This document shows positions 33,365-45,846 of a stretch of DNA of 64,000 bases, one piece after another; position 1 is the stretch's first letter; every line of letters begins with the position of its first letter. Position numbers and translations under genes: made by a program. This stretch comes from Cupriavidus pauculus (GTDB lineage: Bacteria; Pseudomonadota; Gammaproteobacteria; Burkholderiales; Burkholderiaceae): positions 61,972 through 125,971 of the forward strand of contig NZ_PJRP01000001.1 of assembly GCF_002858765.1 (NCBI RefSeq). Direction: 5' to 3'. Under the pieces are notes generated by a model that saw nothing but the letters and a program-made list of their open reading frames with translations, ran no database searches and was not told the DNA's origin.

Positions 33365-33865
33365 GCGCAGACCCCGGCATGGTGCAGCCCGGTTGCGCTG
33401 TCGTTGTGCATGCGGAGCGCTTCAGAGGCGGGGGCAAAAGTCTGTGTGCGGCGCAACATCAACTTAAAGTAAAACTTCAAATGTGACCCTAAGTCGATGA
33501 TCCACGGATGGTTTTCCACCGCCTTCATCGCCCCTGTGGATAACTTTGTTGAAAAGTCGCACAAACTTCCCGGCAAGGCGCTTGACACAAGGCTTTCATC
33601 GTCCTTGCACCCCCCTTTGCAGAACATTCAAAGCCTTATGAATCAAGGACTTGCAAACACCCCCCAACTGAGTTAAGGGGTAACCCGCTCGTGCAGTGCC
33701 GCAAACCTATCGGTGTGCATAAGTCAAGCCTTGACAGCAAGCCCCTCGCACCTTTTTGGCGAAATATCGTTAAATAGTTTACTTGACAGGACGCATGCGC
33801 CGCCTGCCGCGCCACTGCACGGCAGATACCCATCACATCGCTGCGTCGCGGGGAACCCGTCAATA
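33365..33865. other. priA-hemE intergenic region with DnaA boxes
   Basis: This 501-base non-coding gap is visibly richer in A and T than its neighbours, for example at 33460-33482 and 33760-33785. It holds a perfect DnaA box TGTGGATAA at 33535-33543 and TGTGCATAA at 33714-33722, which fits TTATNCACA. It lies between two minus-strand genes, so it also holds the priA promoter. No gene is supported, and no terminator for hemE was recognised. Confidence 0.55.
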
Positions 33866-34969
33866 TCAGGCCGAAGGTGCAACCTTGCCGTTGCGCAGCT
33901 TGCGGCTGTGGCTGTGCACTTCGTCCACCAGCACCGCCACGTTTTCCGGCGGCGTGAATTGCGAAATGCCATGTCCGAGGTTGAAGACATGACCGTCACT
34001 GCCGCCGCCGGCTGCGTAGCTATCCAGCACGCCGCGCGCCTGCTCGCGGATTGCCGCTTCCGACGCAAACAGCACGGTGGGATCGATGTTGCCCTGGAGC
34101 GCGACCTTGCCCTCGGTGCGACGCCGCGCCTGAGTCAGGTTGACCGTCCAATCCAGCCCGATCGCGTCGGGTTCGATGGCGGCTATCTGCTCCAGCCAGA
34201 TGCCACCGCCCTTCGTGAACACGATGACCGGAATCTGCTGGCCGTCGTGCTCGCGCTTCAGACCCTGCAACACGCGTCGCATATAAGCGAGCGAGAAGGT
34301 CTGGTACATGCCGTCGGCCAGCGCGCCACCCCAGGTGTCGAACACCATGACGGCCTGCGCGCCCGCTTCGATCTGGGCATTGAGATAGGCGGAAACGGCC
34401 TGCGCGTTGATCTCCAGGATCCGGTGCATCAGGTCAGGGCGTGCGTACATCATCGCCTTGACGGTGCGGAAGTCGTCCGACCCGCCGCCCTCGACCATAT
34501 AGCAGGCCAGCGTCCAGGGGCTGCCCGAGAATCCAATCAGCGGCACGCGCTGGGCGCCATCCTGCACCAGGGCGCGGCGAATCTCGCTGACCGCGTCGAA
34601 TACGTACTGCAGCGAAGACATATCCGGCACGGCCAGCTTGGCCACGTCGGCTTCGGTGCGCAGCGGATGGGCGAAGCGCGGACCTTCGCCCTGGGCAAAG
34701 GACAGGCCCAGGCCCATCGCGTCGGGTACGGTCAGGATGTCCGAGAACAGGATGGCAGCGTCGAGCGGATAACGATCGAGCGGTTGCAGCGTCACTTCCG
34801 TGGCATATGCCGGGTTCTTCGCCAAGCCCAGGAAGCTGCCGGCGCGCGCACGCGTGGCGTTGTACTCGGGCAGGTAGCGGCCGGCCTGACGCATCAGCCA
34901 GAGCGGCGTGTATTCGGTCGGTTGCCGGCGCAGCGCGCGCAGGAAGGTGTCGTTCTGCAGTACTGTCAT
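33866..34969 (-). CDS. hemE: Uroporphyrinogen decarboxylase
   Basis: HemE decarboxylates the four acetate side chains of uroporphyrinogen III to give coproporphyrinogen III in haem synthesis, upstream of HemN, which is also in this window. The 367-residue protein has [15 protein letters not shown] near the N-terminus, [14 protein letters not shown], and [19 protein letters not shown]. Two ATGs lie six bases apart; the second (34969) is chosen because GAGG is six bases before it, while the first (34975) directly abuts GAGG. Confidence 0.97.
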   Translation of the reverse strand: MTVLQNDTFLRALRRQPTEYTPLWLMRQAGRYLPEYNATRARAGSFLGLAKNPAYATEVTLQPLDRYPLDAAILFSDILTVPDAMGLGLSFAQGEGPRFAHPLRTEADVAKLAVPDMSSLQYVFDAVSEIRRALVQDGAQRVPLIGFSGSPWTLACYMVEGGGSDDFRTVKAMMYARPDLMHRILEINAQAVSAYLNAQIEAGAQAVMVFDTWGGALADGMYQTFSLAYMRRVLQGLKREHDGQQIPVIVFTKGGGIWLEQIAAIEPDAIGLDWTVNLTQARRRTEGKVALQGNIDPTVLFASEAAIREQARGVLDSYAAGGGSDGHVFNLGHGISQFTPPENVAVLVDEVHSHSRKLRNGKVAPSA

Positions 34970-35071
34970 GGTCATCCTCGTAAGACCGCCATTCTACGGG
35001 AACGCCGTCCCGTGCAGCCGTCCCCGAGGATGATGGGCGTCATATCGGCGGCAGCTTCGGCGCGTCGTGCG

Positions 35072-36028
35072 TCAGATATCGTCGAACGCGGCCACAAAGG
35101 CCTGGGCCGCGCGGCGCATCCATTCGCGGGCACGCGGGGCATCGGGCTGCAGCCGGGCAAAACCGTGCGTCATGCCGCTGGCCTCGATCGTCACCACGGG
35201 TGCATCGTGGCGCACCAGGAAATCGGCATAGGCCAAGCCATCATCGCGCAGCACGTCATTGGATGCCACGATGACCACGCTGGCGGGCGGCAAATGGCGC
35301 GGCGGGGTGGCCATCAGGTGAATGCGCGGGTCGGCGTGCGCGGCCCCGAGCGCCAGGGCTTCGGCACCGATGTATTGCGTCCAGAACCACGCCATCTCGT
35401 CGCGCGTCAGACCCGGACCATCGGCAAAGGCGCGATAGCTTTCGGTTGTCAGTACCGGTGCGGCGACCGGGTAGATCAACAACTGGGCATTGACCACGTG
35501 GCTGCCGGCGGCGTCGTTGAGATGGCGCGCTGCAACGGCGGCCAGATGACCACCGGCGCTGTCGCCAGCGACGGCCAGGAACTCCGGCGCGAGCCCGAGC
35601 CGATCACGTGCATCGGCGAGCCACTGCACCGCCGCGATGGCGTCGTCGCAAGGCTTCGGGAACGGCTGCTCGGGCGCGAGGCGGTAGTCGACGCTGGCCA
35701 CGGCGCAGCCCGTATCGGCAGCCAGCAATGCAGCCACCGTGTGATGCGTGCCCGGCGATCCGACTACCCAGCCGCCACCGTGGAAATAGACAATCAGCCG
35801 CGGCCGGTCGACGTCCATCGGTCGGAATAGTCTGACCGCCAGCGTTGCGCCATCCACCGGAAGCGCTAGGTCGGTGAACGTGATGCCTTCGGGGTCCGAC
35901 AACTGCGAGCGCGCGGCGACGTCCTCGAAGCGGGCACGGCGCTCGACGGCACTCTGGGCGACGGGTTGACCGGCATACACTTCCGCCATCTGGCGGTAAT
36001 AGGCTTGCAGCTGGGGATCGATAGCCAT
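35072..36028 (-). CDS. Alpha/beta hydrolase, hormone-sensitive-lipase (GDXG) family
   Basis: The 318-residue esterase has the oxyanion motif HGGGW, the nucleophile serine in VAGDSAGGHLAA, the acid in SNDVLRDDG and the histidine in MTHGFARL, so the catalytic triad is complete. There is no signal peptide, so it is likely cytoplasmic. Members of the family hydrolyse short-chain esters; the natural substrate is unknown. It lies upstream of hemE with about 100 bases between and may be transcribed with it. Confidence 0.92.
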   Translation of the reverse strand: MAIDPQLQAYYRQMAEVYAGQPVAQSAVERRARFEDVAARSQLSDPEGITFTDLALPVDGATLAVRLFRPMDVDRPRLIVYFHGGGWVVGSPGTHHTVAALLAADTGCAVASVDYRLAPEQPFPKPCDDAIAAVQWLADARDRLGLAPEFLAVAGDSAGGHLAAVAARHLNDAAGSHVVNAQLLIYPVAAPVLTTESYRAFADGPGLTRDEMAWFWTQYIGAEALALGAAHADPRIHLMATPPRHLPPASVVIVASNDVLRDDGLAYADFLVRHDAPVVTIEASGMTHGFARLQPDAPRAREWMRRAAQAFVAAFDDI

Positions 36029-36575
36029 GGCGGGGATCTAGCGGAGGTCGAACGTCCGCCAGTGTAGCGGTTAAGGCGCGCGTGCCGGGGCTCTTTGTTA
36101 GCGCCGAAAGATGCCCCTGGAACCGTATCGAATCGTAACGCTGGATGCGCTAGCGAACACAATTTTCGCGGCCACATTTCGGACATCCCACGAAGGTGGG
36201 GACAGTCTTAAGCGTTGACCGAAAAAACGTAATGCATTCAGTACACTACGCTCACAATGTCTTAACAATTTAAGCCAAGGAAATTGCTAGACGGTGTCGT
36301 GAAAACGCTTTCAAAAACGAGCAAAAGTGTCCAAAACGCCGGATTTTTACCGGCCGAGCTTTCATCTTCTTTCAAAAGGATACATTTTGTTACTGCCATC
36401 CCAAGAAGTTTCCCCCACAATGCATTGACAGACCAGCGCTTGGTGTGAGGCACCCCCGCCGCTAAAGTCTTGAAAAATAAGGGGTGTGGAAGAAAGCCTG
36501 AGCAGTTCCCCGATTTATCCGGACCAGACGATCGAAATCGACTGATCCGGACTACCAGGAAGACCGGTAGCGCGC
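36029..36575. other. Long non-coding gap downstream of the atp operon
   Basis: Most of an 816-base gap (36029-36844) between the esterase gene and atpC. Local composition is less GC-rich than the flanks. A 181-codon open frame on the minus strand (36262-36807) starts within the atp terminator and has no recognisable domain or ribosome binding site, so it is not called. No promoter could be assigned with confidence. Confidence 0.5.
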
Positions 36576-36576
36576 G

Positions 36577-36735
36577 GCTTGAGTTTTCGATAATTGAAAC
36601 TCGCCGATGATGCGGACAAAAAAGTTCCGCTGCGCTTTTAAGTGAATCCTGGACCGAACCCGTTCCTTCGAATTGACCCCTCGAAGGGATTTTCCCGTCC
36701 GCGCGGAGCCTCCCCGGCCCGCGCGCTTTTTTTTG
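36577..36735 (+). ncRNA. Candidate small RNA or structured 3' end with strong terminator
   Basis: Three hairpins follow one another on the plus strand: GAGTTT/AAACTC (36581-36602), CCTTCGA/TCGAAGG (36665-36687), and CGCGCGG (36700-36706) with CCGCGCG (36719-36725). The last is followed by C and eight T residues (36727-36734), an intrinsic terminator. The nearest upstream plus-strand gene is far away (sdaA and the ETHE1-like gene end before 21 kb), so the terminator needs a local plus-strand transcript. The 5' end is unknown and no known RNA family was recognised. Confidence 0.35.
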
Positions 36736-36765
36736 TGGTCCAGGCAACGAAATATAGCGTCCGGA

Positions 36766-36797
36766 AGAAAAAAAGGCAGCCAATCGGCTGCCTTTTT
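36766..36797 (-). terminator. Terminator of the atp operon
   Basis: GGCAGCC (36775-36781) pairs with GGCTGCC (36786-36792), flanked by an A run and a T run. On the minus strand it reads GGCAGCCGATTGGCTGCC then T residues, about 50 bases after the atpC stop codon. Confidence 0.93.
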
Positions 36798-36844
36798 CAT
36801 TTTCCACGCCGAAAAAACAACAGCGTGGCGACTGCAGGTAGTGC

Positions 36845-37261
36845 TTACTTCTTACGACGCAGACGGGCGATAGCAGCCAGTTGCGCTGCGGCCACGGCCA
36901 GCTCGCTTTGAGCGCGCGCCAGGTCCAGGTCGCTGCTCTGGTTCTGCATCAGTTCCTCTGCAGCGCGCTTGGCATCCTGCGCCTTGGCTTCGTCCAGGTC
37001 GCTGCCGCGGATGGCGGTATCGGCCAGAACGGTCACGTGCTGAGGCTGCACTTCAAGAATGCCGCCAGCGACGAACACAAATTCCTCGCTGCCGTCTTCC
37101 TTCTCGATGCGCACCGCACCCGGCTGGATGCGGGTGATCAGCGGCGTGTGGCCCGGCAGAATGCCCAGTTCACCCGTCTCGCCCGGCAGCGCCACGAACT
37201 TCGCCTGACCGGAGAAGATCGACGATTCGGCGCTGACGACGTCTACAAGAATGGTTGCCAT
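36845..37261 (-). CDS. atpC: ATP synthase epsilon subunit (F1)
   Basis: The 138-residue central-stalk subunit has the usual beta-sandwich ([36 protein letters not shown]) and C-terminal helical hairpin ([13 protein letters not shown] and [20 protein letters not shown]). It couples rotation and can inhibit ATP hydrolysis. It is last in the atp operon, 129 bases after atpD, with AAGGATC before its ATG, and is followed by a strong terminator. Confidence 0.98.
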   Translation of the reverse strand: MATILVDVVSAESSIFSGQAKFVALPGETGELGILPGHTPLITRIQPGAVRIEKEDGSEEFVFVAGGILEVQPQHVTVLADTAIRGSDLDEAKAQDAKRAAEELMQNQSSDLDLARAQSELAVAAAQLAAIARLRRKK

Positions 37262-37390
37262 ATAAGATCCTTTCTCCAGAAAGCGTTTGCTTCCCGCAAA
37301 TCAGGAAGCACGATCTTCGCCTTCGCGCCGGCTGCGGCCGCGTGCCGGAGCACGGCAGCCACAATCTGGCGCAAAGGCGAAAGACGCCGC

Positions 37391-38827
<1,437 letters not shown>

Positions 38828-39703
38828 TTAGACCGCAGCTGCGCCGCTGACGATTTCCGACAGTTCCTTCGTGATTGCTGCCTGGCGGGTCTTGTTGTAG
38901 ACCAGCTGCAGTTCACCAATCACGTTCTTGGCATTGTCGGAAGCCGCCTTCATGGCCACCATGCGCGCGGATTGCTCCGACGCCATGTTTTCGGCCACGG
39001 CCTGGTACACCAGCGCTTCGACGTAGCGGACGAGCAGCTCTTCCACAACCGTCTGTGCGTCGGGCTCGTAGATGTAATCCCACGAGTAGGCGCGCTTTTC
39101 ATCTTCGGTCTGGCTCAGCTTGTCCGCGGCCAGCGGCAGCAGTTGCTCGACCATCGGCTCCTGCTTCATCGTGTTAATGAACTTGGTATAAGCCAAGTAC
39201 ACCGCGTCGACTTCGCCGTTGGTAAAGGCGTCCAGCTGGACCTTGATCGCGCCGATCAGCTTTTCCAGATGCGGGGTGTCACCGAGCTGCACCACGTTCG
39301 AGACCACCTTGGCGCCGATGCGACCCAGGAACTGCATGCCCTTGGTACCGATAGCGGTCGCTTGCACGTCCACGCCGCGGTTCTGCAGGGTCTTCAGTTC
39401 ATTGGTCACGGCTCGCAGCACGTTCGTATTCATGCCGCCGCACAGACCCTTGTCGGTCGTCACCACGATCATGCCGACGCGCTTTACGTCGCGCTCCACC
39501 ATGAACGGGTGCTTGAACTCGGGGTTGGCGGTGGCCAGGTGCGCTGCGATATTGCGCACTTTTTCAGCATACGGACGGGCGTTACGCATCCGTTCCTGCG
39601 CCTTGCGCATTTTGGATGCGGCGACCATTTCCATCGCCTTGGTGATCTTTCGCGTGTTCTGCACGCTCTTGATCTTGGTTCGAATCTCTTTCGTTCCGGC
39701 CAT
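38828..39703 (-). CDS. atpG: ATP synthase gamma subunit (F1)
   Basis: The 291-residue rotor shaft starts [32 protein letters not shown] and ends with the conserved [34 protein letters not shown]. The ATG at 39703 is set by GAGGAAAG upstream; a start five codons earlier would overlap that site. It lies between atpA and atpD. Confidence 0.98.
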   Translation of the reverse strand: MAGTKEIRTKIKSVQNTRKITKAMEMVAASKMRKAQERMRNARPYAEKVRNIAAHLATANPEFKHPFMVERDVKRVGMIVVTTDKGLCGGMNTNVLRAVTNELKTLQNRGVDVQATAIGTKGMQFLGRIGAKVVSNVVQLGDTPHLEKLIGAIKVQLDAFTNGEVDAVYLAYTKFINTMKQEPMVEQLLPLAADKLSQTEDEKRAYSWDYIYEPDAQTVVEELLVRYVEALVYQAVAENMASEQSARMVAMKAASDNAKNVIGELQLVYNKTRQAAITKELSEIVSGAAAV

Positions 39704-39774
39704 ATCTTTCCTCTCCATTCGTGCCGCGCCGCATGCCTTGCGGCAGCTACGGCGCGGTCCGTGGAATCACGCGG

Positions 39775-41316
39775 TTAGAACGCGGCGGACTTCCTGAAAT
39801 CCTCGATCGCTGCACGCAGGGCGGCTTCGTCGTCCTTCGACAGATCCTTGGTATCTTCGATGCGGGCGACGAGGTCGGCGAACTTGGTCTTCAGATGGTC
39901 GTGCAGGCCCTTCTCGAACGGCAGGATGTCCTTCACGTCGACGTTGTCGAGGAAGCCATTGTTCGCGGCGTACAGCGACGCGGCCAGTTGCCACACTTGC
40001 AGCGGCTGGTATTGCGGCTGCTTCAGCAGTTCCGTCACGCGGCGGCCGCGCTCCAGTTGCTTGCGGGTGGCATCGTCCAGGTCCGAGGCGAACTGCGCGA
40101 ACGCAGCCAGTTCACGGTACTGGGCCAGGTCGGTACGGATACCGCCGGACAGCTTCTTGACGACCTTGGTCTGTGCAGCACCACCCACGCGCGACACCGA
40201 AATACCGGCGTTGATAGCGGGGCGGATACCGGCGTTGAACAGGTCGGTTTCCAGGAAGATCTGACCGTCGGTAATCGAGATCACGTTGGTCGGCACGAAC
40301 GCGGACACGTCGCCGGCCTGCGTTTCGATCACGGGCAGCGCGGTCAGCGAACCGGTCTTGCCGGTGACGGCGCCGTTCGTGAACTTCGCCACGTAGTCTT
40401 CGTTCACGCGGGCTGCACGTTCCAGCAGACGCGAGTGCAGGTAGAACACGTCACCCGGGTAGGCTTCACGGCCCGGCGGGCGGCGCAGCAGCAGCGACAC
40501 CTGGCGGTAGGCCCAGGCTTGCTTGGTCAGATCGTCATAAACGATCAGCGCGTCTTCGCCGCGGTCGCGGAAGTATTCGCCCATCGTGCAGCCGGCGTAG
40601 GCAGCCAGGTACTGCATGGCGGCCGAGTCCGAAGCCGAAGCGGCCACGACGATCGTGTATTCCATGGCGCCGTGCTCTTCGAGCTTGCGCACCACGTTCG
40701 AGATCGTCGAAGCCTTCTGGCCGATTGCCACGTACACGCAGAAGACGCCCTTGCCCTTCTGGTTGATGATGGCATCGACGGCCACGGCGGTCTTGCCGGT
40801 CTGGCGGTCGCCAATGATCAGCTCGCGCTGGCCACGGCCGATCGGCACCATCGCGTCGATCGACTTCAGACCGGTCTGGACCGGCTGGCTCACCGACTGA
40901 CGTGCGATCACGCCCGGAGCCACCTTCTCGATCACGTCCGTTTCCTTGGCGTTGATCGGGCCCTTGCCGTCAATCGGCTGACCCAGCGTGTTGACCACGC
41001 GGCCCAGCAGTTCCTTGCCAACCGGCACTTCCAGAATGCGGCCGGTGCACTTGACCGTATCGCCTTCCGAAATGTGTTCGTAATCGCCCAGCACCACGGC
41101 ACCCACCGAGTCACGCTCGAGGTTCAATGCCAGGCCAAACGTGTTACCCGGAAATTCCAGCATCTCGCCCTGCATCACGCCGGACAGGCCGTGCACGCGG
41201 CAGATACCATCGGTCACGGAAATCACCGTGCCGGTGTTGCGCACTTCAGCGTCAGCGCCAAGACCCGAGATGCGGGACTTGATCAGCTCGCTGATTTCTG
41301 AGGGGTTCAGTTGCAT
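39775..41316 (-). CDS. atpA: ATP synthase alpha subunit (F1)
   Basis: The 513-residue nucleotide-binding subunit has Walker [16 protein letters not shown], the [40 protein letters not shown] region, and the N-terminal [10 protein letters not shown] that docks the delta subunit. The ATG at 41316 was chosen over an in-frame GTG three bases upstream because AGGAG is seven bases before it. Confidence 0.99.
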   Translation of the reverse strand: MQLNPSEISELIKSRISGLGADAEVRNTGTVISVTDGICRVHGLSGVMQGEMLEFPGNTFGLALNLERDSVGAVVLGDYEHISEGDTVKCTGRILEVPVGKELLGRVVNTLGQPIDGKGPINAKETDVIEKVAPGVIARQSVSQPVQTGLKSIDAMVPIGRGQRELIIGDRQTGKTAVAVDAIINQKGKGVFCVYVAIGQKASTISNVVRKLEEHGAMEYTIVVAASASDSAAMQYLAAYAGCTMGEYFRDRGEDALIVYDDLTKQAWAYRQVSLLLRRPPGREAYPGDVFYLHSRLLERAARVNEDYVAKFTNGAVTGKTGSLTALPVIETQAGDVSAFVPTNVISITDGQIFLETDLFNAGIRPAINAGISVSRVGGAAQTKVVKKLSGGIRTDLAQYRELAAFAQFASDLDDATRKQLERGRRVTELLKQPQYQPLQVWQLAASLYAANNGFLDNVDVKDILPFEKGLHDHLKTKFADLVARIEDTKDLSKDDEAALRAAIEDFRKSAAF

Positions 41317-41355
41317 CACAATGCTCCTAATTCTTCAATCCGTCGGCCGTTGCGG

Positions 41356-41898
41356 TCAGGCGGTCAGCGTGGCTTGCATGGCAGCCAGGCGCGCGCGCAC
41401 GGAGGTGTCGAGCACTTCGTCGCCGACCTTGACGCTCACGCCGCCAATCAGCGACGGGTCCACCGCCACCTTTGCGTACAGCTTGCGACCGAACTTGCGT
41501 TCGAGTGCGGCGACCAGTTCCTTCGCCTGCGAATCGTCCAGCGGGAAAGCGCTGGTGATCTCGACGTCGGACGAACCCTCGCGGGCATTCTTGAGCGCAT
41601 GGAACTGTTCGGCGACTTCCGGCAGCACCGTCAGGCGGTTGTTCTCCACCAGCAGGTTGACGAAGCGACGCGCCTCATCGTTCACCGGGCTCTTCAGCAC
41701 CGACAGGAACACTTCCTGGAGCTTTTCGCCCGGGACGTTCGGATCGGTGGCGAGCGCCTGCATGTCGGGGTTGGCGGCAACTTGCCCCATCTCCGACACC
41801 AGTTCAGACCATGCACCCAGGTTGCCTGCACCGGCTTCGCTCGCGACGCGGAACAGCGCCTCGGCGTAGGGACGGGCAATGGTTGCGGTTTCAGCCAT
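41356..41898 (-). CDS. atpH: ATP synthase delta subunit (F1/peripheral stalk)
   Basis: The 180-residue stalk protein starts [14 protein letters not shown] and ends with the family block [29 protein letters not shown]. It links the peripheral stalk (atpF product) to the top of F1. It starts two bases after the atpF stop codon, so the pair is tightly coupled. Confidence 0.98.
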   Translation of the reverse strand: MAETATIARPYAEALFRVASEAGAGNLGAWSELVSEMGQVAANPDMQALATDPNVPGEKLQEVFLSVLKSPVNDEARRFVNLLVENNRLTVLPEVAEQFHALKNAREGSSDVEITSAFPLDDSQAKELVAALERKFGRKLYAKVAVDPSLIGGVSVKVGDEVLDTSVRARLAAMQATLTA

Positions 41899-41900
41899 GA

Positions 41901-42371
41901 TTAGAGCTCAGCCTTGAGTTGATTGAGCAGGTCTGCATGGACCTGCGCGTTCACTTCACGCTTGAGGATCTGCTCTGCACCCTTCACGGCCAGCACGGCG
42001 ACCTGGTCGCGCAGCGTTTCGCGGGCGCGGGTCACTTGCTGCTCTGCCTCGGCCTTGGCCTGGGCGATGATGCGTGCGGCTTCTGCCTGGGCGTTCTGCT
42101 TGATCTCGTCGGCGGCCACCTGGGCGCGCTTTTCAGCGTCGGCCACGCGTTGCGCGCCTTCGGTGCGGGCTTCGGCCATGGCCTGGTCCACACGCTTGTT
42201 GGCGAGTTCAAGCTCCGCCTTGCCCTTTTCGGCAGCGGCGAGGCCATCGGCGATCTTCTTTGCGCGTTCGTCGAGCGCCTTCACCAGCGGCGGCCAAATG
42301 AATTTGGCAACAACCCACCACAGGATGAAGAACACGACCATCTGCGCAAAAAACGTTGCGTTCAGATTCAT
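41901..42371 (-). CDS. atpF: ATP synthase b subunit (Fo, peripheral stalk)
   Basis: The 156-residue protein has one N-terminal membrane segment ([25 protein letters not shown]). A long charged alanine-rich coiled coil then forms the stalk. Length matches E. coli b. It lies between atpE and atpH. Confidence 0.98.
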   Translation of the reverse strand: MNLNATFFAQMVVFFILWWVVAKFIWPPLVKALDERAKKIADGLAAAEKGKAELELANKRVDQAMAEARTEGAQRVADAEKRAQVAADEIKQNAQAEAARIIAQAKAEAEQQVTRARETLRDQVAVLAVKGAEQILKREVNAQVHADLLNQLKAEL

Positions 42372-42476
42372 GGTGTGTTCCTTTCGGTAATCAAACTACA
42401 GATAAATGCACAAGGGCGGCCAGGCCATCGGACTGAGGCCTGCGCCGCCCGTCAGCATCATGCAGACCGAAAAGAC

Positions 42477-42758
<282 letters not shown>

Positions 42759-42805
42759 TTAGAGAGACTTAGAACCAAAAAACCAAAAAACGAAGAACCG
42801 GAAAA

Positions 42806-43795
<990 letters not shown>

Positions 43796-43959
43796 CTATT
43801 GTTCTGGGCAAAACCTTACTCACGCAGCGCTTCACGGTTGTGACGCCCTGCGCTTGAAACCACTTGATATTCCGGATGGGTGCCTCATCTGAGACCGAAT
43901 CCCACGCCGTGGCCCTGCTTCATGCATTGCCAAGGGCGACGGGATTCGCGTATCTCCGC

Positions 43960-44487
43960 TTAGCGGATCGCGAGCGCCACCCAATAAGTCTTGAGCGCCA
44001 ACAGGAACGTGACCAGCAACGGCACCCAGCGCAGATCGCGGTACAGCACGATCACCAGCACCAGCAGTGCCATCGTGCCGAAGACCTTGATCGCCTCGCC
44101 GGCCACCAGCCCGCCGACCGACGGCTGCTTGCGCGACATATACAGACGCAGCGCAAAGAACCCGCTGGGGACGAAACACGCCATGCCGCCGAAGAAGGCC
44201 GACCAGCCCGACGGTGCATGCTCATGCGCGAACACCGCCCAGGCAACAGCCGACAACAACGTCACGACGACCTGCGCCAGCACCACCTTGCCCGGTGTCA
44301 TGCGCGACGTGCGCAACGCGCGCTCGCCAAGCAGCTTCACCGCTTCGGCATGCGACAGCGGATCGACAGCTTCATCTTCGCGCGCGGCGCTATCATCCCA
44401 GTCATCACGCCAATCATCGTCTCGACGATTGTCGCGGGATGCCGTACCGGCTTGCGATTTTTCCTGCTGACGGTCTCGTACCACCAC
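43960..44487 (-). CDS. atpI: ATP synthase subunit I-like protein
   Basis: The C-terminal 110 residues have four membrane segments of the AtpI family (VVLAQVVVTLLSAVAWAVF, WSAFFGGMACFVPSGFFAL, AIKVFGTMALLVLVIVLY, WVPLLVTFLLALKTYWVAL). AtpI assists Fo assembly, notably of the c ring. The N-terminus is a long acidic/arginine-rich tail. The GTG at 44487 (175 residues) is proposed because the ATG at 44559 would lie inside the best promoter match. GTG at 44484 and a start at 44304 are alternatives. It heads the atp operon, 284 bases before atpB. Confidence 0.8.
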   Translation of the reverse strand: MVVRDRQQEKSQAGTASRDNRRDDDWRDDWDDSAAREDEAVDPLSHAEAVKLLGERALRTSRMTPGKVVLAQVVVTLLSAVAWAVFAHEHAPSGWSAFFGGMACFVPSGFFALRLYMSRKQPSVGGLVAGEAIKVFGTMALLVLVIVLYRDLRWVPLLVTFLLALKTYWVALAIR

Positions 44488-44546
44488 CTGCCTAGCCTCG
44501 TTCCAGGCCGGAACTTTTTGCGTCCGGCCAGAATTCAAACCGCACG

Positions 44547-44576
44547 ATTCTATTAGCAATCGACGACGCGAGTCAA
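44547..44576 (-). promoter_or_regulatory. Candidate sigma-70 promoter of the atp operon
   Basis: On the minus strand TTGACT (44571-44576) and TAGAAT (44547-44552) are separated by 18 bases, each five of six to consensus. Transcription would start near 44540, upstream of the GTG start of atpI. Confidence 0.5.
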
Positions 44577-44920
44577 TCTGCTTTCAGTTAGCTTGCAGCG
44601 AATTTCGCACAACGGTTGCTATCACGCATTCATGATGGATGGTGTGAAATTGCGCGGCAATGATGCGTAACGTAATTGGATTGCGCACGCCAGCACGTGC
44701 ATGATGGCGAATCCGCCATCGCTAGCGCCACTTAGGACGTGTATTCAGAAAGGTCAGGCCTAGCCAGCCGTTCGGTTATCGCGCAGATTCATGCCGCGAC
44801 ACGGTGCATGAGCTGCGGGCTGTCGCGCGGTGCCGACAGCCCGGCAATTTCATCGGCAAAACGATTGCCGTATACCGGGTAAACGTATAGGGGGCCGACT
44901 CCTGATGGCGTTGGCCGATG
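44577..44920. other. Intergenic region between atpI and parB
   Basis: These 344 bases contain no supported gene. The region separates two minus-strand units (mnmG-rsmG-parA-parB and atp). A hairpin-like GCTGTCGCGCGGTGCCGACAGC lies at about 44819-44840, without a T run, and could mark the end of the par operon. Confidence 0.35.
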
Positions 44921-45814
44921 TCAGGCGCTGGCAGCCGGCTCGCGCAGGCGGATCAGCACGCCATCGAGTGCATCGTTGCTGGTGAAGTGGATGGTCAACT
45001 GGCCCTTGCCGCGCGCACCGAGCTTGATCTGCACGGCCAGGCCGAGCGTGTCCGACAACTCCTCTTCCAGTCGCGCCACATCGCGCGTGCCGTTGCCCTG
45101 TTTCTGCTTGAGCGACTTCAAGTCGAACGGCTTCAGCGTCGACGTGACCAGCTTCTCGGTCTCGCGTACCGACAGTCGCTTGTTCACGATCTGGTTGGCC
45201 AGCGTGATCTGATTGGCGCCATCGACTGCCAGCAGCGCACGGGCGTGGCCCATGTCGAGATCGCCGGCCATCAGCATGGTCTGCACCGGCGACGCCAGAT
45301 TCAGCAGGCGCAACAGGTTAGACACCGCGCTGCGCGAACGGCCTACCGATTCCGCCGCCTGCTCGTGCGTGAAACTGAATTCGCGGATCAGGCGCATGAT
45401 GCCCTGCGCCTCTTCGAGCGGGTTCAGGTCTTCGCGCTGGATATTCTCGATCAGCGCCATTGCGGCGGCGGCCTCGTCGGGCACGTCCTTGACCAGGACC
45501 GGCACCTTGTCGAGCCCCGCCAGCTTCGATGCGCGGAAGCGGCGTTCGCCGGCGATGATCTCGTACCGATCGGCTTCGGCCACGCGGCGCACCAGGATCG
45601 GCTGCATCAGGCCCTGCGCGCGGATGCTCGCCGCCAGTTCCTGCAGCGCACCTTCGTCCATGCGGGTACGCGGCTGATACTTGCCGGGCTGGAGTTGATT
45701 GACGCCCAGTACCGACGGCGCGCCCTCCTGCTTCGCGGTCTCGACAATCTCGGCGGGCCCGCCGAGCAGTGCTTCCAGTCCCCGGCCCAGACCCTTCTTC
45801 TTAGCGGTCACCAT
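44921..45814 (-). CDS. parB: Chromosome partitioning protein ParB
   Basis: The 297-residue ParB-CTPase binds parS sites and spreads to organise the origin region. It starts KKKGLGRGLEALLGG (the usual ParA-activating N-terminus). It has LQPGKYQPRTRMDEG, the CTP-binding GERRFRASKLAG, ENIQREDLNPLEEAQ, a helix-turn-helix (FTHEQAAESVGRSRSAVSNLLRLL), and a C-terminal dimer domain. The ATG at 45814 follows AAGGGTGG. Four parS sites lie in and upstream of mnmG in the same locus. Confidence 0.98.
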   Translation of the reverse strand: MVTAKKKGLGRGLEALLGGPAEIVETAKQEGAPSVLGVNQLQPGKYQPRTRMDEGALQELAASIRAQGLMQPILVRRVAEADRYEIIAGERRFRASKLAGLDKVPVLVKDVPDEAAAAMALIENIQREDLNPLEEAQGIMRLIREFSFTHEQAAESVGRSRSAVSNLLRLLNLASPVQTMLMAGDLDMGHARALLAVDGANQITLANQIVNKRLSVRETEKLVTSTLKPFDLKSLKQKQGNGTRDVARLEEELSDTLGLAVQIKLGARGKGQLTIHFTSNDALDGVLIRLREPAASA

Positions 45815-45846
45815 GCTCGCCACCCTTCCCTGTCTGTTCGTGCCGC

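Noticed and set aside
33365..33865. Chromosomal replication origin proper
   Set aside because: DnaA boxes are present, but dnaA, dnaN and rpmH are absent, and no clear AT-rich 13-mers were identified. Reported only as a DnaA-box cluster.
36436..36735. 6S RNA, 4.5S RNA or tmRNA
   Set aside because: None of their conserved sequences or overall folds could be matched; only a candidate RNA with a terminator is supported.
36262..36807. 181-codon minus-strand open frame downstream of atpC
   Set aside because: It begins inside the atp terminator, has no ribosome binding site or recognisable domain, and its composition follows the non-coding sequence.
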